From Plantago elongata (taxonomy: Eukaryota; Streptophyta; Magnoliopsida; Lamiales; Plantaginaceae): a DNA stretch of 64,000 nucleotides. The notes below the pieces were generated by a model. That model was not told the origin of the DNA, searched no databases, and saw only the letters and a program-made list of their open reading frames with translations. Location of the stretch: contig JAYMSP010000182.1 of NCBI GenBank assembly GCA_036897095.1, positions 1 to 64,000 of the forward strand, read 5' to 3'. The position numbers and the translations under genes are program-made. Shown piece by piece: positions 13,201 through 27,600 of the stretch (its first letter is position 1; every line of letters starts with the position of its first letter).

Positions 13201-15763
13201 ATTCATATTAGATATCTATATCTAATAATATATCTATATGTACTAACAAACGACTCTAGAAACGCTACATAATGTTAATTTATATTATCCCTTAGCATAA
13301 GGTATGTCTTTTTTATAGTATTATTCTAATATATATATATATTAGAAAGGGTTCGTTATAAGTGTTGTCTTAATATTGCTTGCTGGGGCCTCTTTAGTAC
13401 AACAAACACAGTTACAAGACAAGGTTCAATACAAACTTACAAGACAAATCTTATTCTAATTTGTTAATTCAGTATTATCTAAATTGCCCGCCGTGCAGGT
13501 TCCTCTTATCCCCTTTTTGTTTTCTAACATTTTGTTCCTGATAACTCTTATTTATATAAATTTCTATAAATGGATGCGTTTATTATTCTTTGTAAAATAT
13601 GCTTAGTGAAATAGTTTTTGGAATGACTCTATACTGGTGTACTAGAAGTGTAAAATATTCGAAGTAATAGAGAAAATTCCTTTTATATCATAGGTTATCT
13701 ATCATAGGTTTTATAGTAATCATAGTTTACGATCTAAACAAACACAAAACGAAGAGTCATTTTTGCAAACAAAGGGCTATTAATAGACATAATATGCATA
13801 AAGAGAATATAACCTATTTAATAGATCCACGCTTTATAAAAAGTTACCCCCTCCCTTTTTAGAAGATTGTTGTATACAAGGGTAAAAACATAATTAGAGA
13901 CTTTAGGATACTAGAGTAATGTCGATTAAGTAAGAAATGATAACTATGCTCTGTATATTGTATCGCCTATATTTTACCTAGGTTACCTAGGAGTACCCTA
14001 TCCCTTCTTTTTCTATAAACCTATTAAAATATGTAATACAGAGTTGTTTCCTAATAAATTTTACTATTATACAAAGAGTTTTCTCGTTAATTTATATAGT
14101 TATTAACTAAAAATTGCTAGGCAAAACATTATAATTAATTATATTTCGGAGAAAAGATTACTTAGATTATAACTTGTTACTTATACTAACTAATAGAAAA
14201 GTATTATGCTTGGGCGTATCCCTCCTTTCTTAGGAATTATACTTATCGCTGTTATGTTTTCCTTCTTAAATGTGTTTTATATAATTCAAGGGTATTCCTT
14301 GCGACACTTCATTCTCCCCTTTTGTTCATTTTCTTAAATTATATTAATAATACCTTGCCTGATGACTCTGCACTATATTTGAAGCGTATACTTATACTAA
14401 ATTAGGTGCTTACTACAACTACATAGCATAGATAGAAAATTGCTCTAGGATTTCCTTTGATATAACGGGTAAACAAAAATTTAGAGAAATTGCATATTTA
14501 GGTTAGCTTTATTAGGTGACACAGACACAGAATACTTTGCTAACCACAAACTACAATGGCATTTTACTAAGCTATAGTACTATAAAAAAACGAGCTATTA
14601 CTACAAGTTATAACGCCTTCATTACCTAAGTTTACATTATTACTATAAAGTACTCTAATATAAAGCCTACACTAAACAAGAAATTAGAGGTTAGTTATTC
14701 TCGTACTCAATTAGAGACAATTCAAGAGTTAATAGGGCTAATTATATAATTATATATAAGTAAACTATAATACTTACTTTTATTTCTAAGTTTTATATTA
14801 GTAGGATTTACTCACATATACAATACTTTTCCTAGCATGCATGGTTTATACGTTAATTTATAGAACCCTACCAAGAGTTTACCCCATTCTTTCTTGTTGT
14901 TACGCGATCTCTCTTTTTCGCTTATGCTATAAATTAATAAAAATTTTAGATAATTACTAAACTCTAGTATGTTACTTTAATTAAATACTAGTAAAATATA
15001 CGTAATTTACAAGTAATCAATAGAGTATACATATTCTCTTATTAAACATTATACATATAAACCGAGAAATGAGGGATCCTTGCGGAGATTAATTTGTACA
15101 ATATTTTATATTAGTGAATTTTAATAATTAAGGGGATATTTATACTCTTAATCGTAGTAAATACAGAGTTAAATAAATACAGAGTATAGAACTTCCTTCA
15201 TGTGCGGGGCGTGCTTAATTTAACTAGTTACCCTATTCATAAGAGAACATAACAGGAGTAAGCTTCTCTCACTATATAAGTTAACACTGACTAATTTGAT
15301 TTATCAATCTTACCAAAAATTCTAAGGTTATTTTATGATAAAATAAATGTTGTCGTATGACCATAAAAGTTTCTAATTTAAATTCTGTGTATGTTTTAGT
15401 AAAGTCCTTTTTGTGTCAGTACTTTTATATTTAAATCTTTTAGACATGTTTAGTTTAGTAATTCTTAGGGCTTTTTATCTTTTCTCTGAGAATTTCTTTA
15501 CATATCTTATTTACTACATACATCTCTTAGGTCAAAAACGTACTTAGCTTTACTTTTTTCCAACAAACATGGAAAGGATAAATTATAGTTCCTAATATCC
15601 TAATAGAAAAAGGATAGAATAGGACAAGTCCCCAGCATGGCTAGTATATAAAAGAATACTTCTCAGATATGTGTTGGATTACTAAAGATATATAAATGTT
15701 TGCATGCACTTTTTTTATAAAAAGGTGTTTTATTAAGTTATCTTCACTCCTTGTTGTTTATAC

Positions 15764-15789
15764 TTAAAATTAGTATAATAAAATGAGTA
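15764..15789 (+). repeat. 26-bp exact direct repeat, copy 2
   Basis: Second copy of the repeat at 6274-6299, in the same orientation, with unrelated flanks. Confidence 0.5.
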
Positions 15790-18700
15790 TATATAGAATA
15801 TAGTGAAGAATTTAAGGTACTTCATCCCTCTTTATGACAAATAATTCTTTTTTATTGAATATTACTATGTCAAGGCTTTTATGTTGTTAACTACTAAATT
15901 CGTTTACATTTAGTCTCTTCTAGAATTATATATATAATAATCTAAAGTAACCAGACTAGTGTCTATTTTTATCATATTGTGTGCTCGCAAAGTATAGTAT
16001 TAAAAAAATAAAAATATTCATGATTAAGCGGGGGTAAGTTACATAAGGCCACAACCACTATAAAGCAGGGAAGTTACATTACCGCATACACTTTATATCT
16101 TACTTAAAGTTATAGGCAATAAAATACATGTCATAGTATTAATTACTATCAAGAAAACATACTCCCCTTATATATTGACTATTGACCTACAAGAAATCAT
16201 TTCATGTCTAGCTCCGTTCTAGCAGCATTTTTAAGTATGTAAGTTCACCTAAAGTATTTGCCACGCCTCAGTTTAGTATTTAGTAGATATCCTATAATTA
16301 ATAAAAGATTACACACCCAGCATTTGAATTAATTTCTCTTTCCTGTTAGGTAATTCTATTCTCTATCTATAACGTAGTCTAAATCTAAGTAATATACTCA
16401 TACATAATCTTTACTCTAAATAAACTTATTTATATCCTTACACAAATAGATAAAAGAAAACATTCGAGTATATAAATATATTTATTTAATTCTATCTAAA
16501 GAAGTTATTTAGTTTAAGGGAGAGAAGTATACAAGGTAGACACTCATTATTTATACTAAGTAGTTCACATAGTAGATAATTGACTAGGCAAGGGCTGGAT
16601 TGTAAATCGTAGTATACATATACTAGTGTTGTTCGAATTATAGACTATTTTTTATTAATTACTAGGTTAGGTACCAAGACTTTCTTTAAACTTAAAGATG
16701 GGCCTAAAGAGCGAAGAAGTACTTATTTTTGGGGGTATGTTTCATTGGTTGTGTACGTAATTTAAGAAATAAGTAATAAAGTTATTAAATATAGAGTACT
16801 AAGGCTTAAATTTTTTATTAAATTATATTTATAGAATTGTTGCCCTGAGCATTTAGATTAGATAGAGTTCCTCTGTGGAATACCTTACTAATAGGGAGCA
16901 CACTATTTTTTATTTCCCGTTAAGATAAGTTAATTCCCTAAAATTTTTCTTTTCTAAAGCCTATAAAACTTATTCGTATAAAAGTTTGTATTAAAGAAAT
17001 ATAACAACAAGTAAATTTATTCGTAAATAAAATGAGAAGAAGGGGTGCTGTGCGCATAATAAAAAACATAGTAAGATATTTGAAATAGATAACTCTTGTT
17101 ACTTGGAATAGAATCTACACTTGTGAGTATTAGGAATAAAATATTAAAGTTATGTGTTTTGAAAAATAATATGTACCTGGCAAGAAGAAGTACTTAGGAT
17201 TATAAGGTTTACTAAAATTTACTTAACTTAACTAAAGGAGTCGTTACTGCTATATTTATAAGACCTTATTTATTTTTAGTTGAAAGTAAACTTCTATTTT
17301 TAATAAAAGTAACAAAAATAAGCTTATGAAGTCGAAGAGAAAAACTATCCTATAACTGAAGGGTTGCGCAAACAAAATTACACGCGAAGGAAAAGAGAAC
17401 AAAAAGTGTAACACCCATTAAGGTAAAATAGGCTAATAAGGGAGTATCTAGGAAATATAGTGTGGAGTACTTAAAGAGGAAGAGTAAAAAATAATTTAAC
17501 AAACATAATTTAATTCAGATTAGAATTATAGGGTAAGCAAAAATAACACACCTAAGTAAGGGCTTTACTAATAGTAATATAGGATGATATCTACACGACT
17601 AGCTATACTTACCTAGCATAATTCCTTAATTAAGTCTTCTTCAAAGTACCCCTAGTGTTCGGGCATTCGCTAATATTTTACTGTATAAAACGGTATATTA
17701 AGTATGTACTTGATTTTTTAATTATAGAATATGAATATTAAAAAGTAAATAGTTTTTGTAATGGATAACTATATAATCTATAGTATATTAAGGGAACTCC
17801 ATGGGGTGTTCATATGGTAGAAAAGGAAATAAAAGAACTAAGTAAGAGCTCATAAGATATGCTTTCTCCTTTATATAAATTATTCTACTAGAATTATATA
17901 CTTGGCGGTAATTATTTATTATTATATTACTTTAATATGTACTTAAAAAATATAGTTATTCTGAACGAAAGGCATAATTATATTATACCATTCCAACGGA
18001 TTACCTCTGACCTATTTAATTTCAAAAGTTACTTTCATAAATTGTCTCAATCTTATAACACTCTTTATAGTAGTACTTCATTTAAGTATAAAGTGTATAT
18101 AATACGGAGAAGAAAAAAGGTGGGTAAAAAATAAAGGAAATCCAACACTCCTGAAAATTTTAGGCTTGTGTAGTAACATAAAGAATATAAATTTATATAA
18201 GTTCTAAGAGGCCCTCTTTCCTACACTACGTTTCTTTTATGGAGTAGAAGAAATAAATTAATAGGTATCCTAAGAGTTAGTTTACATTTCTCTTTGTTAC
18301 TCTACGCTTTGTTATATTGCATACTCTATTTTTATCTCTTAACAAATGTTCTTTTAAACTACTCTTGGTAGTAACTAATCAGATAACACAAAGACATGAG
18401 CACGTACTTTTATTTTTAGAAGAAATAAAAAAATAACATATTAAGAATGAATTCGCTTAATATACCTTTAAATTGTTAGTATACCTTAGTATGCTTTCAT
18501 CTAGATATTCCAATACTACTCTTTCATTAGAATTTAACTAAACAGTGTTCTCTACCTTGGATTCCTTGTTTACTGAACTTTTGTCTCAATGACTTCTATA
18601 CAAAATGCATTTTTTGTTACTTTTTAAATGTCAATATTCTGGGTAATTTAAGGCTATGTAATTAGAAACGAGAAAATAGAGCACTGGTATATATAGGAAT

Positions 18701-19596
18701 ATAGGAGCAAAGTGTGCCAAGTAAATGTGTACTGTACAGGATATTAGAGCCGTGCTAATACTAGGTAAAACTTACTTTACTTCGAAATAGAAAAAATTTT
18801 ACCATAATATGGTTATATATAGGAGAACAGGGAGTATTGAACTAGTTTGTTTATGTATTCGATTACTTATAACTGATAATACAATTAAGGTGGTGTCTTA
18901 CTACTCTATTTAATCAGTTCTTGTCCTATTGGAATTTGACTAGTCCCTCTTTACTAAAGAGAAAGTCTAAATTTATAGGATATGTAATACTCACTCTAAG
19001 CATTGCGTGTAGGATTGGGTCTACCTTGTCCATGAAAAGAGAGTAAATAACTAAGGTATAATACTTAACTTTATTAGTGAACTATATTTGTGTTGTAAGG
19101 GAAAAGTACTTTAATTATTTACAAATTATATTCCAAACGAAGCCTTCACTTCATTGTTTGTTGGTATTACAAATTATAATTGAGGAAAAAAGTATGTTAC
19201 GCGTGATAAGCTATAGAAGGAGTTCCACTAGGTAAATTATATAACATAACACTCATTATTAGTAGTTGTATAGAAACTGGAAACATATGCTCTGGAACCC
19301 GTGAATTTTTTTATAGATCTCATAGTATATTAAAGTGTATACACAAAAATGTACAGTATTTCATCTAGACATTAACTCATGTTACGTTACATAGCCCTTT
19401 CATATCATAGAGCACAAAGTACCCGAGGGATATTCTATATTAAAATTAAAAAACATTTTTAATCCTAAAATTATAAGAAAACCACAATTATAGTATCGAA
19501 CAAGATTTGGTAAAGTAAGATAAAGTAAAGAAGGGTTATCTTTCTCTAGTAGAGGGAATTGCCAAAATATAGACTTAGCCTATAAAAAGACTTTTA

Positions 19597-19612
19597 ATAT
19601 ATATATATATAT
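19597..19612. repeat. AT dinucleotide microsatellite
   Basis: About eight AT units without interruption, in mixed-texture DNA. Confidence 0.9.
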
Positions 19613-20751
19613 TACTTATACTATGTACTAAAAACTGAATTTAATTTCTAAATCTACCAAATAAATAGAAGAAACGTTCTACGAGGCCCATTTTCTTTAC
19701 TCAATCAAAGAGTTAGATTTGGTTCCTCATATTAAATTGATTCATATAAAGTCAAGTTTCTATAAGTATACAGTATATAATAAGTTATTTCTATTACTTA
19801 AAGATTTAATATATATATTATAATAAAATATAGGTAAATCAGTAACAACATAGAATAACAAGTAGAAACAAGAACTGACAGAAAGAGAAGAAGTATAAAA
19901 TCATGTAAGCCATAGTATAACCTTTAACTAAAAAGGAGGAATCCTTTGAGTAGAAACTCTCTTAGTAAAAGAAAGTAGCTTCCATATAACTTAATTCAGG
20001 GGGTTCTAAACACATGTTTACAGAAGGATACAGTATATATTACAGGTCTTCTATGTTTACTTAATTCTAATATACTCTAGTTTTTACAACAAGTGTTACA
20101 CTTTCCTTTATAGTTGCTTTAGGGATTTCTCCCCTTTAATTATACTTTCTATGAGGCTCCGCAAAACTAATCTATGTTGTAAATAAAACATACTCACCAA
20201 TAAAATTTTAGTGAACTCGTGTATAGTGCATTAAATTAAATGTATTAAATTAAGGAGAAAGTAAAGGAACAACGCGTATCTTAATTAAATTAAAAGGTGT
20301 ACCTAGCTGACTAACTTAGAGTATTCTCAGCATTGTTACATCTAATTCATGTAGGGCTCTGCAGTAACTTCTTCTATTACTCGTACTCTCTCTAAGTCTA
20401 AGGTAAAGTATGCACTATACAACTTATTTCTTTGTTCATGTCATACTATGGTGTTATTTTCCCCGGATACTTTTTATATAATCAATTCCTCAAAAAAAAG
20501 GTACAATTCGTTTATATTTATGATAAGTCTATTCTACGCTCGATTATATGTATCTAAAACAAAGCTTCCGAAATTAAGGCTCTATAATTTTATCCCTTTT
20601 TTTAGTATTACATTATAACTTTATTTCTTTCTACTAAGTAAGTCTTCCTACTTTGTTAAGAATCTATATTTTCTATCTATACTTTATGATTTTATTTTTC
20701 TAGGAAATTTTTCTTAACAATATATGACTAATAGTTAGACTAGAGTAATAA

Positions 20752-20985
20752 ATGCTTTACAACACAAATAGCTTAATAAGGGCTTTCTATAACACTAAAA
20801 AAAAGAAGACCATAACACATAACGTAATTGAATACTATGCCCAAATACTAATCACTACAAGTCCATTCATGGGTTTAATACCCTTAAATATCATTATCTT
20901 AATGAAAATGTTAAAAGGAAATCCTTGCACAATATTACTCGTTGTTGTATCAACGGGTTATCTAAGTAAAAAGTACTTTATATAA
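20752..20985 (+). CDS. Weak candidate small protein (77 aa), possibly spurious
   Basis: An ATG-to-TAA frame of 77 codons that I do not recognise. The N-terminal third is polar and lysine-rich (KKKK near residue 17). The C-terminal half is hydrophobic, with possible membrane segments around residues 33-48 (ILITTSPFMGLIPLNI) and 58-70 (CTILLVVVSTGYL), and the tail is basic. There is no clear excess of G at codon position 1 over position 2, so base periodicity does not support translation. It lies about 150 bp left of the GC-normal island, and the surrounding DNA is AT-rich and gene-free. It may be chance, a short membrane peptide, or an exon fragment. Confidence is low. Confidence 0.15.
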   Translation: MLYNTNSLIRAFYNTKKKKTITHNVIEYYAQILITTSPFMGLIPLNIIILMKMLKGNPCTILLVVVSTGYLSKKYFI

Positions 20986-21122
20986 AATTTTTTTGAACCG
21001 TGCATAAATGAGAGCCTCTAATCTATTATAAATTTTCGATTAAGAATACATTACATTGGTGCAATGCTTAAACATTTTCTCCTTCGTGCTAGTATCCGAG
21101 AGCTTGACCTATATTTTATCAT

Positions 21123-21625
21123 TTATATGTATATATTTATAAAATAGATAGCTAAGTTGCACTCGTTGATCATCAGGGATGCTTGCCATTCATCGACGAC
21201 TTGTTGGATTAGCGATTCATACCCTTCTACGAATAAAGCCCTCTGCCTGTCCAGGTATGCTCAACGGTGACCGTCTACCGGAGCACTTGCCCATGGTGGA
21301 CGGCCAGAGCATCGCAAATCTAAGTCATGCACGTGTTCTTCTCTACTTGTATCCTTGGTCTTGAATGAGATTCTTGCCGAGTCGGAGTTTACTACTCCAG
21401 TTCGAGTCTTCATCAAAGCCTTGCTCACCTTTTGTACATATTTATTGTGCATAGTTGAGATGTCATTATCACCATTGCTACTGTCATCAGAGCTCTCAGC
21501 CTCCTGCCGTTAGTTAGTAAGGTAGAGCTCCTTTTTCGAAGTAGATACTCAGCAGACAACACTTACTCAAGGCATCCTCGTGCACGTCATGACCTACAAC
21601 CTCAGAGCAAGAAAAGAATACGGGT
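21123..21625 (-). pseudogene. Broken coding relic in a GC-normal island, family unknown
   Basis: This is the only stretch of the window with near-normal GC and abundant CpA/TpG. On the minus strand one frame can be followed for about 125 codons (roughly 21503 down to 21123) with clear coding bias: G is much commoner at codon position 1 than at 2 or 3 through most of it. It is broken at least once, and the part upstream of 21503 is more decayed. Visible features in order are an acidic serine/asparagine-rich stretch (ESSDDSSNGDND), a basic stretch (NKYVQKVSKALMKTRTG), and a helix-like C-terminal piece (EGYESLIQQVVDEWQ) after which the DNA returns to AT-rich texture. A GTAAGT...CTAAC...CAG pattern at 21504-21566 (63 nt) resembles a fungal intron. 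I recognise no domain. It could be a host-gene fragment, a mobile-element remnant, or a decayed accessory gene. The ATG frame on the plus strand at 21215-21364 is probably its shadow. Confidence 0.5.
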
Positions 21626-24600
21626 CAGTCGCATTTACTTCTTATTTATTATAGGGTATATTAGTTTGCCTTGGAGTAATCTAATCAGCATGAACAGGTA
21701 CAACGCACATTACATTTTTCGAGAAAAAGAAAATATGGCATCTACAAAAAAATATTTATTCGTTGCTTGAAGTATATTAGCATACATTTATAGTAAGTAC
21801 TATAGTACAAAGAATTGCTTACTACTAAGGACATTTTAGAACTAGTAACCTGATACGAAGAGTTTCTTTCCTTAATACAGCATGTGTGCTTTTTAAATTT
21901 AGTATTTATCTTATTATAATACTATGACCTAACTATTTTTTTATTAAATGTATAATAGAAGACTTACGCTTTCTTTAAATACCCTGCGCTTACGTAATAT
22001 AAATAATCTAGTATTGCATTTGCCCTAGCGTAAAGAGTATAGGACCCTTATAAAATAGAGAAAGATCGAGAGCTTCCTTATAGAATAGAGTTAACTATAT
22101 CTTATATTGTGACTATAACTACTAGATCAAAAATATTCCTATAAACATATAAACTAATATATTTTTTTATAAAAGGAACGTGCTACTCTCTTCTCTAAGC
22201 ACTCTATTAATACAAACTCTCCACTATAAATATGTTACATAAATAACTTAATTATTAAATTCTAGTAATAGCATAATAGGTACGCTCGAGTTATACATTC
22301 TTACTAGTTATAAGAGGGTTTTCTTCTCTACTCTTAATAAAAATACATATGTCATACAAAGATATTTCTTGTTGTAGTATTCTTTACTAAAATTTTATGG
22401 TTAAGAGACTTATTATGCCCCATCCTACGTGAGTTACTTTAGAGATCTTAACTTCTAGCATTACTATAAATACATTTATGACTTAACTTGGTGAGAAGAA
22501 TAGGGTGTTATATTAATGTGTACTTCTAACCTTTATATTCGTTAAAGATTTACTTAAATACGAAGAATACTGGGTACACGTTATATTTCTTTAAAATACA
22601 TAGCTATGAGAAAACGAAAGAGTTCTCTAGAGTCTATTTTAGAGGCGGCATGCTTCTTTTAAGGGAGCAACTCATTTTCTTATAGGATAAAATAATACTA
22701 CCATACCTAATGAAAGAGCTTCTTGTGCTTATAAGGCATTAATTATTAAGGCACGCCCTTTGACTTAAATTTTAGGTGTAAAGGGAAAGGCATCACTCTC
22801 TAAGTGTTTTAGTTATAATAAATTAGTAGTAGGTTAAAAGCACTTTTCTTATGAAATGTATAGAAATAAAGTACTCTATATTTTTATTCTATAAAAGTGC
22901 AAGTGAACATATACTAAATAAATGGCATTTCAACTTCTTTTTTTTTTTTAGTAAAAAAGGGTTTACTTAATTACTACAGTGTATAAAGGGCTGTTTACAA
23001 GATTCCTTATTTATATAGATATACGGGAGTATTTCATGCTTATCCCTAAAAATACTACATAAATAAAGAGAGATTTATAGCTTATTCCTATATTTAACTA
23101 GTGAAGTCTTTGCTAGTATTAGACAGAGCATTTCTCTATTAGAAAATGATAAATACATCAAGTGTAAGCCGTGCCTTTTATAGAGTGTACATAATTTGGT
23201 ACAAGTAACTCCTTAATTCTCTTACAAAAGAAAAGTACTTTGTAGGGTTGACGATATATTTCCCTTCTTCTTCAGTATAAAGCTAGGCATAAGGTAAATA
23301 TGTCACTTAAATAAATATTAGGAAAGTGTTAAGCTATTTAATTCCTCTAAGCTAATAATAGATTAAATAATAAAACATAGAGCAAAAGTTTCTCTTGCAT
23401 CTGTCTTAGTATATTAAAATATAGAAATTAATTGGATTTATAGTAACCCTTCTTAAATGCAAGAATTTTTTTTTTAATAAAGCTTTAAATTCAAAGATAA
23501 TTTTCTTTCTTATATAATTGCAGAGATTTCTCTTTACATAAGTATACCCTAATAGGTTTAAGAGACTACTTATAATGTATTTTTTAATATTTACTTAATT
23601 ATACATTTAGATATAGTATATACTTAAAGAAAGTATGCCATAGAAAACAATGCCAAGTGCTATCTTTCTTACTTTCTTAGTTAGGGGAAAATTTCTATGA
23701 ACATTCATAATCTACAAGACATAATTAGTTACGTGCTTAAGGAAACATATTTATATAAGAGGGAAAGGAATAATGCTTTTATCATATAAATACTAGAATG
23801 AAATTATCTATATAAGAAAGACGCTAGAAAATAATTATATTATTATATAATGCCTTAGTTAAGAGCTTTACTTACTATACAATTACTCTTTATTAAAGAA
23901 GAGAGATTGCCTAAGTTTCCTACTTTTTATATTATAAAATAATTAAGACTTTATCTAAGATATGAAATATATTTATCTAGAGCTCTTAAGTAACTATTAC
24001 CTTTAGTAAGTAAATTTAATATTAATGGCTAAAAAATATAGCACTAGAACATGTTTCCTTTCTTAGTTAAGCAAGAAACTCCCTCGTATAAATATAATTT
24101 AAAGTGATTACCTTGCTAAATATTTAAGACTTACTAAGTAAAATGATAATACTCTATTTACATAGTGTATAAGATAAGAGCTCTCTTATATAAATACTTC
24201 ACTAATGGAATCTATTGCATAGAGACTATATACTAATTACTTAGCTTTTTTATTTATAGGGTTATAATAATAAAGTCTTTATTATTAAAGAGTCATGCAT
24301 TATTTTATTTCTTGCTTTAGTTTTATATTTGTATTAAGTAGTAGGACTTTTATAGGGCTATGATATAAGGCACAACGCGTGCTCCCTTAAACTAGAGTAT
24401 TCCATTTTATATTTCTAAAAGGGGCTTTGTATCTTTAGAACTAAAAAATTTAATAAAGTAGTAATAGAATGAAGAGCTCTGGTGCTCATTAAAAAAAAGA
24501 CTTAAATAAAAACTAAAGTACTTAGCCAGCCCTCTATCTAAATATATGAATATATGTAAGATAAGAATTCTCTTTACTAAGTAACTATACTATAAAAAAA

Positions 24601-27600
24601 ATAAACGCTTTTATATTTTTTATAGTATAAGGTTTTATTATATAAAAAAGATTATACCCCCCGAGCCCTTTAGTATGAATGAGTAAGTAATCACTCATAA
24701 TTGTATAATATACCTTTAAAGAGAATGTTAATGCTTAAAAAGTAATAATAATAAAGTAATAATGGAGTACACATATTATTCTTTAAAACCCATTATTGTA
24801 CTTAAGAAAAGCCTTTTTACAAACCCTCTTTCTAGTACTAGTAACTACTTAAGTAAAAATATTAGTTAATATAACTCTAGAACTAGCCGCCTTTAGTAAA
24901 TGGGATGCGTTGTCTTAATTTATTAGAGTGTTTATTCCCTAGCTATTTATATAAAGATAAATATTGTAGTTCGGAGTGTTCTAGAGATATAGTTTCTTGC
25001 GCTAATATATATATATATATATAGCATAATAAGTAAACTTTTTTCTATTATAAAAGTGCTATTAAATAGTGCGTAAGGTTATCTTTATTTAACAAGTAAA
25101 AGCTCTTACCAACCTTACTAATTTCTTGTAGTATTCTAAATAAGTAGGTGAGTACTAGTCACCCCACATTATATTTTTAATATGAATTTACTAGATTACT
25201 TAGAGCTTATACTAAAATGTACGCTAAAATTTATACCAGAGCACCTTATTATACTTAAGACACACTAAGGAAAATAGATCCTATTTCTTTATTAGATGGT
25301 TAAGACTTGTTAAATAATTCACTAGTAAATAGGGATCACTAAAAAAAATAAGTAAAGAAGTATTGGAGTAATCACCTCTCCTTGCTATCTAATTAAGTAT
25401 AATGATTAAGCTTAATTCTCTTATAGTATTTATAGCTGTACCCTTAAGCCTAATACTTTACGTAAGAAAGAGGGCGCTTAACAATGTCATCTCCAAGCTC
25501 GCACTTAGTTTAAAATATCACGGAGTTTGCTTATAATTATATCTTAATCTTTAAAGCGTATTAAATTAAGTATAGTATTAAGTAAGATTTTTAAAGGTTA
25601 ATATCTATCTAATAAAAACCCGCTATTCTATTTTAATAAATAATAGATATACGAGTTTTTATACGGGTGCAAGGGTAAGATATTTTTTCTTCTTTTATAG
25701 AATTGTGTAAAGTACCTTATCTTATAGATAAGTTCTTAGAATAACTATTTATTTTTAAAAAAGAGATATTAACTAGTAAAATAGTACCCTTTCATACACA
25801 GGCTTATACTTTAACTTTTATATAAAAAAAGTATTCCCTAGATTTTATAAAATATTAAACAATCTTTACTTAGAAAGAAAGAGGTTATATAGGGTTTTTA
25901 ACTAGGGCGCACACTAGCTAGCTAAGAGTATACTAATACATTAATCTACAGTATTTTTTTATTAAATAAGATAGGAGAGACTTATTTATACCTTTAGAAT
26001 AAATCTTTGTTTTAAAATGTATACCTTGTAGTATAAATATTTAAAGTCGTTCTTACCCTTTACGATATCTTGCAACTTAAAAGTTATAACTAAAGTGTAT
26101 TCAGAAAGGTATGTGATTATACTCCCCTATAGGTTCTAGGCAACTCATTAGTAACTAGTAGTAATATATTAAGTACTTCTATTATAAAATAGAGCCTTGA
26201 GTAAGCTCTTTTTAAAGGGCAAGCTGTATAAGACTATAAGATAAGGCACTCTTTATTTACGCCTCAACTCTTTAAGTATTAGGAATAGCGCACCCTCCTT
26301 TATAATATAGACTTAATTAAGATAGAGCTACTTAATAAAGTAGAGGCCTTGTCCCTTCTTATGATAATATTTGTCTAGGCAATTTTCTATTCAAATCTTA
26401 TAATCATTTCTGGTACTTAAAATAGGTCTGAGTATATCCCCGTATTTCTTTCGTGGAGTATTGTGTACACTTATATTATCTAGTAAATTATACCTTATAT
26501 TAGGTGCATTCCCTACTAATCAAGGTTGCTTTAAGATAAAATTTTCCTGTGATTCTCCTATTTATTTTTATTATTAATTATAGAATGGTGTCATATATAT
26601 ATAGTAACATATATTTATATAATTATGTATATCTAGGACTAATTATATGACTTGTTAAGGAGAAAGTCTTTTTACACTTATAGGAAACTATACTATACAT
26701 AAATAGTGAGTAAAGCATATTCTATCCCGTATAAAATATAAAATGCTATTCGAGAAAAGGCCTAATACTACTTTGTAAAAATTAAGCCTTAACTAAATAT
26801 GTATTATTATTAAGTTACTCACTAGAAATTATATTCTACCTATAGAATCCTTTAGAATAAGTACCTTAAGCAAGAGTGTATTACTTGTTATATATACTTT
26901 TATTATTAGAGATTATAAGAGGGAATTACTGCTTTCTATAAGCGCTTTTACCCTTAGAGAGTATTATATCCATTTATACACTTATAATAGCCATACATTC
27001 CTCTATATAGAGGAATATATTCTTCTTGTTTAAGGTAATACTCTTTTTCCCTTATAAATGGGTATGTAGTTCTCTTAGTATATTAGGTCTTATTAATAAC
27101 TGATGACTTAATAAATAAGCAATACCTTCTCTAATTAATTGAAGGAGCTTATACCTTATACTACACTTTACTAAATGCATACCTAGCCAAAGAGCAAGGG
27201 AATGTCTACTAGTATTATTAAACTTAACTATTAATAAAATATAAAGCTAATTTAGATAATCTCTTTTTAAAGAACAGTTTGGAATCTATAAATACTTAAG
27301 GGCACCTAACTTAAAGGCTTAAATCTTAGATAATATTTTAGTTGCATCATTATTGATCTCTTTTCTAGTTGAGGCGTAGATGATACTTCATTCTTAGTTA
27401 ATACTATATTTCTCTACAGGTACAAGGCTCTTATTAAAATAGCTTTTAAGTCTTAGACATAGTGCTCTAATAATAGATTACATAAGTAAAGCGTACTTTA
27501 TAAATAAGATGTAGATGCCCTTCCTATATCCCCTCTCTTTGTATAAAATATTTCCGTAACTATATAAGTAATTTCGTAAAAGTATTCTACTAGCTAAACT

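Larger units (their letters stand above)
13001..21122. other. Mixed-texture, gene-free stretch
   Basis: This stretch alternates between TpA-rich DNA and patches that keep CpA and TpG, for example about 13030-13560, 15250-15560 and parts of 18.3-21.1 kb. The first patch contains a locally duplicated 11-mer (TTACAAGACAA at 13412 and 13437) and a short hairpin at 13208-13225 (TTAGATAT, CT, ATATCTAA). No gene is supportable apart from the weak frame at 20752-20985. The patchiness could mean several ages of mutated sequence or single-copy remnants between mutated repeats. Confidence 0.5.

Noticed and set aside
16615-16640. A GTTCGAATT word resembling a tRNA T-loop.
   Set aside because: No acceptor stem, D-arm or anticodon arm can be folded around it.
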